Origin: an uncultured Prevotella sp.
Lineage (GTDB): Bacteria > Bacteroidota > Bacteroidia > Bacteroidales > Bacteroidaceae
Assembly: GCA_900544825.1 (NCBI GenBank)
Contig: UQWP01000002.1
Coordinates: 1-64,000 of the forward strand
Direction of reading: 5' to 3'
Length of the DNA stretch: 64,000 nt
This document shows positions 49,664 through 56,365 of the stretch, piece after piece. The first letter of the stretch is position 1; each line of letters starts with the position of its first letter. The notes below the pieces were generated by a model, which did no database searches, was not told the origin of the DNA, and saw nothing but the letters and a program-made list of their open reading frames with translations. Both the position numbers and the translations under genes were made by a program.

Positions 49664-49755
49664 AATTTTCCCTTAAGGATATTTATTTTTTTCCTTAAGG
49701 GAAAATATATTTTTCTTTAAGGGAAAATAAATCTTTCCTTAAGAGATATTTTCAA
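49664..49755. repeat. Four TTTTCCCTTAAGG-type units at exact 22-bp period
   Basis: CTTAAG centres start at 49672, 49694, 49716 (TTTAAG) and 49738: spacings 22, 22, 22. Units are palindrome-like (TTCCCTTAAGGGAA) in A/T-rich DNA. It is about 100 bp after the ATPase stop and may also act in transcription termination. Confidence 0.8.
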
Positions 49756-49774
49756 CCATACTTTACTTGTAAAG

Positions 49775-49915
49775 TTATTTCTTTTTGTTATAAGGAGTCC
49801 TTTCATGGAGTGTGCGGAAGCTTTCTACTTTTTCCTCATTGAGTGTTCCGTCTGCCCAAAGCTTGTCAAGTTCTCCTTGAAGTTGCGATTCCAAGTAATC
49901 GGTTATAGTCTTCAT
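49775..49915 (-). CDS. Small protein, 46 aa
   Basis: A short frame starting MKTITDYLESQLQGELDKLW and ending PYNKKK. It is preceded by a strong ribosome binding site (AAGGAGGAAAG, 5-6 bp before the ATG), unusual in this genome and the main evidence that it is translated. The sequence predicts two amphipathic helices and is charged and soluble. No family recognised. It sits between the ATPase gene and the Rpn-type nuclease gene and could be a partner or antitoxin-like protein, which is inference only. Confidence 0.5.
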   Translation of the reverse strand: MKTITDYLESQLQGELDKLWADGTLNEEKVESFRTLHERTPYNKKK

Positions 49916-50190
49916 ATTCTTTCCTCCTTTTTATGTTGTTTTATTCTTTAGATTCTCTTGTGGCTCCTCTAGAACCGATCAATATTTTTGACCAGTTCTT
50001 CAAAAGAGAGCAATTCTATCTCGCTTGAAAATAGCCGGGCGCAGCTAAATTTCTCTAAGAGAAATCGTGGACTTATGGCACTCTCTCATTGTTGAATGCT
50101 TGAGAGGATTGAACCGGTGGAAATTTTCCACCGGTTTTCGTCCGTAATTACCCTGGGTGTGGGGGGCAATTTCCCGAAGTTTAAATAGGT
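49916..50190. other. Gene-free stretch with one strong hairpin
   Basis: The only clear structure is AACCGGTGGAAA / TTTCCACCGGTT at about 50112-50136, a near-perfect hairpin followed on the plus strand by a short T run. It lies just downstream of the Rpn gene (minus). No ORF is supported. Confidence 0.4.
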
Positions 50191-51066
50191 TCAGGCTTGT
50201 TCCCTCAATTTCTGGATTTCCTCCAGCGGAAGCTCTGTGGCCGTTGCCACTTGCGCTTCAGAAAGGCCCATTGATAAAAGGCGATGGGCTGTGGCTATCT
50301 TTTCTTTCGCCATTCCTTTCGCCATTCCTTTCGCCATTCCTTTTTCCATTCCTCTTTTCTCATCAAACTTTCTGGTGGCATATATATCACGCATATTCTT
50401 GATGTCCTCGTCATAAAGCTCTAGTTCCTCGCGGGAAAGCTTGCGGAGGTCGCCTATCTCTGCCAACTTGCGGAAGACTGGATACTTCTCGCTGAATGGC
50501 ATCTGCTCAAACATGTTCATATTCTTCATTATATAAATCCAACAATCAAATATATCCATACACTCTGCCTCCGTATGCTTGTCGAACAATGGCAGTTGGA
50601 GGTACACAATACGCATCCTGTCGGACACTCGCTGGTGTGTTTGCAAATCGGTAAGCACCAAGTCGGTACGAAATTTCTTTAGTATAGGGCTATCCAATAC
50701 GAAGTCCATGAAACACACCGTATAGACTGGAGCCAAGTGATAGTCCCAGATTCCACGAACGCCCTGCTGCACAATGGCACGTGCCGTGTAATACAATGCC
50801 CTGTCGGCAAAGTATTCCTGTTCTTTCTTCTGCATCTCAACGATGATATGCTTGCCCTCGTTTGTGACGCAATAGACATCGAACACTACACCACGGTCAT
50901 CGGGGCGCAAGCCAAGTTTTTCGGTCTTGGCAAACGTCACGTCCTTGATTACCAACTCGTCTTCAAACAGTCCATTGAGAAATGTTATCAGGCATTCTTT
51001 AGTGTCCTCGCTTCCAAAGATTCGCTTGAAAGCCCAATCGACACGTGGGTCTATAAATCTAGCCAT
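50191..51066 (-). CDS. Rpn family / PD-(D/E)XK nuclease (putative transposase family)
   Basis: A 291-residue PDDEXK_2-type protein. It starts FIDPRVDWAFKRIFGSEDTK, and the nuclease core is Asp63 in VVFDVYC and Glu77-x-Gln79 in HIIVEMQKK. Rpn proteins promote RecA-independent recombination or phage defence in E. coli and are often annotated as transposases. Near residues 245-262 a 12-bp tandem repeat (GCCATTCCTTTC on the plus strand, three copies plus a variant, 50309-50356) encodes GMAKGMAKGMAKE, likely variable in copy number. The C-terminal 35 residues (LLSMGLSEAQVATATEL) match the usual tail. Confidence 0.85.
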   Translation of the reverse strand: MARFIDPRVDWAFKRIFGSEDTKECLITFLNGLFEDELVIKDVTFAKTEKLGLRPDDRGVVFDVYCVTNEGKHIIVEMQKKEQEYFADRALYYTARAIVQQGVRGIWDYHLAPVYTVCFMDFVLDSPILKKFRTDLVLTDLQTHQRVSDRMRIVYLQLPLFDKHTEAECMDIFDCWIYIMKNMNMFEQMPFSEKYPVFRKLAEIGDLRKLSREELELYDEDIKNMRDIYATRKFDEKRGMEKGMAKGMAKGMAKEKIATAHRLLSMGLSEAQVATATELPLEEIQKLREQA

Positions 51067-51244
51067 CTTCTTATGTTTTATAAGGTCGTGGACGCAATAT
51101 TGCTATTCGGTGGCAAAGATACGACTTTTCCTCGTAACTTCCAAGGTTTTTGGGGAAAATGTAGGGATGATGATAATGAAAATGAGGGTTTCAACATAAA
51201 GTCACCTTCAGAAATAGCTTCTCAAAAATAACAATTAAAATTTC

Positions 51245-51306
51245 ATTCTCCTTTCACAATCATCAGAATATGCTTATAATCAGTTGCTTAAGTGTGAAAG
51301 GAGAAT
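51245..51306. repeat. Long inverted repeat, left outer element
   Basis: ATTCTCCTTTCAC (51245-51257) is mirrored perfectly by GTGAAAGGAGAAT (51294-51306) across a 36-nt loop. A related pair TCCTTTCAC/GTGAAAGGA occurs at 53410-53463 on the other side of the AAA_14 gene. Confidence 0.75.
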
Positions 51307-51310
51307 TCTC

Positions 51311-51398
51311 TGAAACAACAATAATAATCAGTAGAAAGGACTATTCATATAAGGAGAAAGCAACTTAGTCTAAGGGAGAAAGCAACTATCACAAAAGG
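51311..51398. repeat. GAAAG-type array at 22-bp period
   Basis: AGAAAG starts at 51333, 51355 and 51377 (spacings 22 and 22), preceded by a degenerate unit (TGAAAC) at 51311. The last two full units share AGAAAGCAACT. Confidence 0.65.
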
Positions 51399-51421
51399 AA
51401 TAGAAAAGGCTTCTTTGTATC

Positions 51422-51505
51422 GGATGACCCGGGTCATCCATATAGATGACGGGAGTGAGCCATATAGATGACCCGAGTCATCCATATAGACGAACTTAGT
51501 CGTCC
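51422..51505. repeat. GGATGACCCGGGTCATCC palindrome array at exact 22-bp period
   Basis: GATGAC (GACGAA in the last unit) starts at 51423, 51445, 51467 and 51489: spacings 22, 22, 22. Unit 1 is a perfect 18-bp palindrome; units are joined by ATATA. It follows the GAAAG array almost in phase. Confidence 0.85.
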
Positions 51506-51570
51506 AGCCGATAACTCACCTCTTTTCTCCTGCCAATATCTATCCCTCATCCTTCTGGTTACTATCCTTT

Positions 51571-51680
51571 ATCCCAGCATTCATAACACAGACACCCACT
51601 ATTCATTATCAAAGCACCCACTATTCATTATCAAAGCACCCACTATTCATTATCTAAACACCCACTATTCCCTATTGGAG
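51571..51680. repeat. CACCCACTATTCATTATCAA array at exact 22-bp period
   Basis: CACCC starts at 51593, 51615, 51637 and 51659: spacings 22, 22, 22; a decayed unit (ATCCCAGCATTCATAACACA) precedes at 51571. Middle copies are identical. The units are direct, not palindromic. Confidence 0.85.
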
Positions 51681-51743
51681 CAAGGCACATCGCCATATTT
51701 AAGCTTAGCCATCAATTACCATCTCAAAATAAAGAGATTTTTC

Positions 51744-51795
51744 GGCTCAGGGGAGATTGTCCGTGGATAAGACAATCTCCCCTGAGCCTTTTTCT
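51744..51795. repeat. Long hairpin, left inner element (also terminator-like)
   Basis: GGCTCAGGGGAGATTGTC (51744-51761) is mirrored perfectly by GACAATCTCCCCTGAGCC (51771-51788) across loop CGTGGATAA, followed by TTTTTC. An inverted near-copy lies at 53360-53403. It could terminate the AAA_14 transcript (minus), which ends at 51875. Confidence 0.85.
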
Positions 51796-51874
51796 TTCCA
51801 TTCTTGGTAATCGCTTTTTGAGTTATATACATTAGTTCATTCCTGCAGAATGGCACTTTTCTATATTTTGAGCA

Positions 51875-53128
51875 TTAATAATTTAAACTGTTTTTGTCTA
51901 ACAAGAAGTCTTTCAGCCCGATTGTAAGGATGCCATCTTCATTTCTCTTGGGCTTGATATCATCTTTCACAATGATTATTTTCTTGAAAGAGTCCTTAAT
52001 TCTCAATAGTGATGCCGATTCCTGCGCCTCTTTTTCTAATGTTGGCATGGCGAAAGCTGACTGAATGTAATATCGCTGACTTCCTTGATTCACCACAAAA
52101 TCCACCTCCAACTGCTTTCTGAACAACTTGCCACTTTTGTCTGGCTCTCTGACTTCCACCATACCCACATCTACATGATATCCTCTCGTACGCAATTCAT
52201 TGTATATGATATTCTCCATGATATGTGTCTCTTCTTGCTGGCGAAAGCCTAAGAGAGCGTTTCTGATTCCAAGATCCGAAAAGTAATATTTTGCCAAGGT
52301 GTTGATATACTTCTTCCCCTTGATATTATATCTGATGGACTTTTCCACAAGAAACGCATCTTCTAAAAAACCTAGATACTTGTTTATCGTCTGATGATGA
52401 ATGGTCACATTCTTGACACTCTTGAATGTATTGGCAAGCTTCGTTGGATTGCATGGAGCACCAATGGAAGAGGCGATAATTCGCAGCAATTCATCAAACT
52501 CTCCCATGTTTTTTATCTTATGGCGTTCCAACACATCTACGAGATACACACTCTTATACAAGTTATTCAGATAATCTTCTTTTTTCTTATCTGTATCAAG
52601 CGTCAAAATAAGAGGAAGCCCTCCGTATGTATAATAATCTTTCCATGCATTGTCTATTGTCCCTTTATATCCTTCACAGTATTCAGAGAATGACAATGGA
52701 AATAAATGTATCTCATCACCTCTACCACGGAACTCTGTCACTACATCCGTCGATAGAAAATGCGAGTTGCTGCCTGTAACATATACATCTGCATTTGATA
52801 TATGCAGCAAGCTATTCAATACATCTGTAAACTCATCTACCATCTGTACCTCATCAAGCATGATGTAGTAGAGATTTTTGTCTGTTATCTGCTCCTTGAT
52901 GTATTTCAACAGATTATCAGGATCACGCAGTTCCTTATTGGTACGATCATCGAGGGCAACCTCTATGATATGGTCATCTGAAATCCCTTGCGAATTTAGA
53001 TACTCATGAAATAACTTGAACAGAAGATATGACTTTCCACATCTTCTGATACCTGTAATAATCTTAATCAAGCCATTCCTTTGGCTTGCGATAAGTTGGT
53101 CTAAATATTGTTGTCTTTTAATATCCAT
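51875..53128 (-). CDS. AAA_14 / DUF4143 ATPase
   Basis: A 417-residue protein of the AAA_14-DUF4143 family. Walker A is GIRRCGKSY (26-34), Walker B is YYIMLDEVQMV, and a VTGSNSHFLS sensor region follows. A middle winged helix (HHQTINKYLGFLEDAFLVEK) leads to the C-terminal DUF4143 domain with the PD-(D/E)XK-like block LEVDFVVNQGSQRYYIQSAF. The role is unknown; the family is abundant and patchy in Bacteroidota. Its promoter region carries three palindromes, and the gene is bracketed by inverted hairpins, suggesting autoregulation and possible movement as a cassette. Confidence 0.85.
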   Translation of the reverse strand: MDIKRQQYLDQLIASQRNGLIKIITGIRRCGKSYLLFKLFHEYLNSQGISDDHIIEVALDDRTNKELRDPDNLLKYIKEQITDKNLYYIMLDEVQMVDEFTDVLNSLLHISNADVYVTGSNSHFLSTDVVTEFRGRGDEIHLFPLSFSEYCEGYKGTIDNAWKDYYTYGGLPLILTLDTDKKKEDYLNNLYKSVYLVDVLERHKIKNMGEFDELLRIIASSIGAPCNPTKLANTFKSVKNVTIHHQTINKYLGFLEDAFLVEKSIRYNIKGKKYINTLAKYYFSDLGIRNALLGFRQQEETHIMENIIYNELRTRGYHVDVGMVEVREPDKSGKLFRKQLEVDFVVNQGSQRYYIQSAFAMPTLEKEAQESASLLRIKDSFKKIIIVKDDIKPKRNEDGILTIGLKDFLLDKNSLNY

Positions 53129-53144
53129 AATTATACTATATTAT

Positions 53145-53324
53145 CAAAAAGTGGCAACATTACCACTTTTCGTCACTGCAAAGATACAAAAAATATCTAA
53201 GAATGCGCAACTTTATTATCAAAAAGTGGTAAACTTACCGTTTTTCGTCACTAAAAAGGCTCAAACGAAGGTTTTTACCATGATTTACAAGCAAAAAGTG
53301 GTAGTTTTACCACTTTTCGTCACT
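53145..53324. repeat. Three AAAAAGTGGTAA...TTACCACTTTT palindromes in the AAA_14 promoter region
   Basis: Copies at 53145-53177, 53216-53252 and 53291-53324, each ending TTTTCGTCACT; AAAAAGTGG starts at 53146, 53221 and 53293. A -7 box (CAAAGATA, TATCTTTG on the minus strand, 53179-53186) lies between copies 1 and 2, so copy 1 covers the predicted transcription start and copy 2 the upstream region. Confidence 0.85.
53179..53186 (-). promoter_or_regulatory. -7 box (TATCTTTG) of the AAA_14 gene
   Basis: CAAAGATA on the plus strand with CAA (TTG) at 53208-53210 as -33. Transcription would begin near 53173, inside palindrome copy 1. Confidence 0.6.
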
Positions 53325-53359
53325 TTCCCATTTTCTAGTTCCCCAAAAATGACATAAAT

Positions 53360-53403
53360 GGTTCAGAAGAGATTGTCTATCCACGGACAATCTCCCCTGA
53401 ACC
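53360..53403. repeat. Long hairpin, right inner element (inverted copy of 51744)
   Basis: GGTTCAGAAGAGATTGTC (53360-53377) pairs with GACAATCTCCCCTGAACC (53386-53403). Its loop TATCCACG is the reverse complement of the left element's loop, so the two elements are inverted copies of one sequence, not independent terminators. Confidence 0.85.
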
Positions 53404-53409
53404 GATTTT

Positions 53410-53463
53410 TCCTTTCACACTTAACTCTCTTATTTTCAATACAATCTACATTCCGTGAAAGGA
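53410..53463. repeat. Inverted repeat, right outer element
   Basis: TCCTTTCAC (53410-53418) and GTGAAAGGA (53455-53463) match the arms of the left outer element at 51245-51306, with a different loop. Confidence 0.6.
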
Positions 53464-53533
53464 GATTTATGATTCACCTTAAATATTTTCTGCAAATTTA
53501 TCCCCCTAAAAATTGGTGGATTCAAATAAGTAG

Positions 53534-53665
53534 TACCTTTGCACCCGCTCCTCAGCCACATCGTGGTTTCCACAGAACATATAGTTCTTTCTGCGGATGG
53601 CTTACATTGAAATACTGGAGGATGAAACGAAAATAGGCGGCTCCCAGAATCTGAGAGTCGCCTAT
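53534..53665 (+). ncRNA. Candidate short transcript converging on the sus operon
   Basis: TACCTTTG at 53534-53541 fits the -7 consensus (TTG at 53513-53515). About 120 nt follow with small hairpins (CCACATCGTGG; AGAAC/GTTCT) and end at the hairpin ATAGGCG/CGCCTAT. No convincing protein is encoded. Confidence 0.3.
53633..53665. terminator. Terminator hairpin at the end of the sus operon
   Basis: ATAGGCG at 53633-53639 pairs with CGCCTAT at 53659-53665, with CTC/GAG inside. On the minus strand it is followed by TTTTCGTTT. Confidence 0.6.
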
Positions 53666-53708
53666 AAATTATATATATTCGTGATGAAGTAAATCTATTA
53701 CTCTTTCA

Positions 53709-55160
53709 TTACTTCTTGGTGAGAACCACCTTGTTTGCACCCTCGTGAGAGAGGTAGAGCTGAATCTTGTAAGTTCCTTCGCCAGCAGGAACATTGAGGT
53801 CCTTACCATTATTAACTGAAATGTTGTCGTAAGCAGTAGCATCGCCGTTAGCACCACCCCAGCTTGTATCCCAAGCATCGTTCATAGCGAACTTGAAGCC
53901 ATCCTTCAATGTGGTTGTGAGCTCCCAGCAACCTGCTTCCTTATTGTATGTCATGTGGCATTTTGCATCAGCTTCTTTCCAACCATTGTGGTTACCTACG
54001 ACAGTGATAGACTTGATCTGAGTCAGAGCGTATGTACCAGTCTGCAAGTCAACGTCAATCTTGTAGAAACCAGCACCTGGGTCAGGGCAGTTCTTGCCAT
54101 TACCATTGTCTGCAATCTTGCCTTCGCCATCGAATTCATAGTCACCAGTCCAGTCATCAGTTCCAGCCAGTGGCTTGAACTTGAACTCGCCATTCAGGTA
54201 ATAGAATCCCTGATACTTGCCGTCACCGTTTCCACCATAGAGAGCATTTGTTGACTTCCAATTAGAATCACCGCCAATCTCATAGAAGTACTCACCGAAT
54301 GAGAGAGGAGTAATCTTGTAGGTGTATTCCAACATATTGATCTCAACCTTGATGTACTTGGCACCAGCACTTTTAGAAACCTTGAATGAAGCATCGTCGC
54401 CAACCTTTGCACGGGTATCCAACTGCTCTGTCTCATTCAGAGCGTTATTGCCGTTACCCTTTGCTGTACCGAGAACAGAACTCCAGTCACCATTAGCTAT
54501 ACCTTCGCAAGCTTTATCATCTACAATACCGAACCAAGTATCGTCACCCTCCTTTGCAGGAATTGTGATTGTGAAGATTGGGTCATCGTAAACATTAATG
54601 TCGCTATGGTTGAACTTCTGGGATCTTGCTGCATCAGCTGTCCAATCCTTAGTACCACCAATGATATAGTAGTTCTGAGAGATGTTAGGAGCTACAGGTG
54701 TAGCTGTCACCTTTACAGTACCTGCATCAATCAGAGCAGCCTGTCCATCCTTTACGGCAGTTGTGTAAACATGACCGTCGAAGGTGCGAGCTACAGGAGC
54801 CTTGCCGTAAACGCTTTCAATAAGAGCCTGCAGGTCTGCCTTGGTAGCTTTACCATCATTAGAAGTCTTTACTTCTGTGGCAGTTGCATTTTCTACACCC
54901 TCAGGAGTCAGTTCGATTCGGCTGTTTCCCAATTCGAAACCTTCTGGAAGAGTGGCAGAGCTGATGGTATAAACATTCGCGCTATCTGCAACGTTAGCCA
55001 AGTCTAATGCGCTAACAGCACTTGCCTGATAGCCAGGAATTGTGATGGCATCTTCCTGTGGGTTAGTCTGAGGATCTGCCCAGTCTTTGAAATCTTCGCT
55101 GCAGGACCCCATAAAGAGGCCTGCAAGTGCGATAGAGATATATAATGATAACTTTTTCAT
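53709..55160 (-). CDS. SusF/SusE-like outer-membrane starch-binding lipoprotein
   Basis: Surface starch-binding lipoprotein, 483 residues. Lipobox LFMGSC gives a lipid-anchored Cys at about residue 20. It contains repeated beta-sandwich starch-binding modules, visible as NYYIIGGTKDWTADAAR, YFYEIGGDSNWKS and ITVVGNHNGWKEADAK, each with the W used for glucan stacking. Last gene of the susC-D-E-F-like operon, 24 bp after the SusE-like gene. It has no catalytic domain and would hold starch at the surface for the amylase. Confidence 0.85.
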   Translation of the reverse strand: MKKLSLYISIALAGLFMGSCSEDFKDWADPQTNPQEDAITIPGYQASAVSALDLANVADSANVYTISSATLPEGFELGNSRIELTPEGVENATATEVKTSNDGKATKADLQALIESVYGKAPVARTFDGHVYTTAVKDGQAALIDAGTVKVTATPVAPNISQNYYIIGGTKDWTADAARSQKFNHSDINVYDDPIFTITIPAKEGDDTWFGIVDDKACEGIANGDWSSVLGTAKGNGNNALNETEQLDTRAKVGDDASFKVSKSAGAKYIKVEINMLEYTYKITPLSFGEYFYEIGGDSNWKSTNALYGGNGDGKYQGFYYLNGEFKFKPLAGTDDWTGDYEFDGEGKIADNGNGKNCPDPGAGFYKIDVDLQTGTYALTQIKSITVVGNHNGWKEADAKCHMTYNKEAGCWELTTTLKDGFKFAMNDAWDTSWGGANGDATAYDNISVNNGKDLNVPAGEGTYKIQLYLSHEGANKVVLTKK

Positions 55161-55184
55161 TTTACTTCGATTTTAAATCGTTAT

Positions 55185-56339
55185 TTACTTGATTTCACCA
55201 GTTCCCTTAGCGATGTTGAGGTGAACCTGCTGACCTACATTACCTGTAGCTCTATCCTGGTCGCCGCCTGTTGCACGGTACTTGATCTTACCGTCTAATG
55301 TGACGAACTCAGAATGCCACCAGTCGTGTCCAGGAATCTTAACGTACATACGTACACCCTTATCAGTACCAGCAGGAACTGAACCTACGAATGCAGGAGA
55401 TACGAATTCTCCGTCCTTGGTTGTAGGTACGGTGAATGACCAGCCTTCAGCTTCCTCTGCGAAATCGTCGCTACCAGCTGCAGGACCAATAAGCCAGATT
55501 GTTGGCTTGTTGAACTGAACGTCATAGTGGATTTCACGGTTTACAACTGATGTTGTAACGATTACCAGATACCAGCCTGGGTTCTTTGAAGCGATATTGC
55601 CATCCTTGTCGATGATATCGTCCTTGCAGTCGCCAGAAACAGTGATGCCAGCATAACCAACTTCGCTATTATTCCATTCTGCTGCAGTATTGAACTTGAT
55701 ACCGCTATCGTCGATATAGACAAGATGCCAGAATGTATCCTCTGTACCATAAACCTGAACCATATCGAAGCAATTGTCCCATTTCCAATCACAGAAGCTA
55801 CCTACAGCATATACATGGCTAGGCAAGTTGACTGGTGGCAATGAGAACAAGAGGTGAATATTGTTGAGTGAAACTACATTAGAAAGAATCTCTGTTCCCT
55901 CTACAACATTACCATTACTGGTCACAATATTTGCCTTCAAACGGAAGTAAGCTTTTACATCCATTGGGAAATCAGCCTCAGTCTTGCCTTTTTCTACATA
56001 GATGTTAGTCAAGGCACTTGCCAATGAAGCTGCATTGATTTCAACCTTGGCACTTGAGCTGGTTTCTGAAAGCTCAACAGCATCAGTCATATTTTCATCT
56101 GTAGCAACCTGAACAGTATATTGAACGCTTGCAGTATAGCCATAGTTTGGCTGTGAGCAGGTCAATATAATCTTAGACGAATTCGCCAGGTCGATTGGGG
56201 TATCCTGCAATGCAGGAGTATTCAACTTGAACTCTGTTGGTGACTGAATAGTCGGATTAGAGTCATTGTCGTCGCTACAAGCTGTCATGAGAGTTAAACT
56301 CATGACAACGAGTAGAGCTGATTTAATTATATTTTTCAT
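55185..56339 (-). CDS. SusE-like outer-membrane starch-binding lipoprotein
   Basis: A 384-residue lipoprotein with lipobox LMTACSDD. The N-terminal SusE domain (PTIQSPTEFKLNTPALQDTP) resembles the SusE Ig-like domain, followed by starch-binding-like modules around LPSHVYAVGSFCDWKWDN and KPTIWLIGPAAGSD. It is third in the operon, 26 bp after susD, 24 bp before the SusF-like gene. Sequence divergence in this group is high, so E versus F naming follows gene order. Confidence 0.85.
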   Translation of the reverse strand: MKNIIKSALLVVMSLTLMTACSDDNDSNPTIQSPTEFKLNTPALQDTPIDLANSSKIILTCSQPNYGYTASVQYTVQVATDENMTDAVELSETSSSAKVEINAASLASALTNIYVEKGKTEADFPMDVKAYFRLKANIVTSNGNVVEGTEILSNVVSLNNIHLLFSLPPVNLPSHVYAVGSFCDWKWDNCFDMVQVYGTEDTFWHLVYIDDSGIKFNTAAEWNNSEVGYAGITVSGDCKDDIIDKDGNIASKNPGWYLVIVTTSVVNREIHYDVQFNKPTIWLIGPAAGSDDFAEEAEGWSFTVPTTKDGEFVSPAFVGSVPAGTDKGVRMYVKIPGHDWWHSEFVTLDGKIKYRATGGDQDRATGNVGQQVHLNIAKGTGEIK

Positions 56340-56365
56340 AATGAATTCCTTTTTATGTTTGCAAA

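Larger units (their letters stand above)
51067..51874. other. 808-bp gene-free stretch packed with repeats
   Basis: Between the Rpn and AAA_14 genes no ORF is convincing. In order it holds the outer inverted repeat (51245-51306), three 22-bp arrays (51311, 51422, 51571) and the inner hairpin (51744-51788). About half of the stretch is structured repeat. Confidence 0.7.

Noticed and set aside
51311..51680. CRISPR-like repeat arrays
   Set aside because: Units are contiguous 22-bp repeats without unique spacers, and no cas genes are nearby.
51468..51770. Plus-strand frame of 100 codons
   Set aside because: It runs through the 22-bp arrays and the inner hairpin; the translation is repeat-derived.
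53358..53636. Plus-strand frame of 92 codons after the AAA_14 promoter region
   Set aside because: It is composed of the inverted hairpin elements and A/T-rich DNA; no ribosome site or recognisable domain.
53598..53696. A possible 32-residue small protein in the 53.6-kb candidate transcript
   Set aside because: It spans the sus-operon terminator hairpin and has no ribosome binding site; probably chance.
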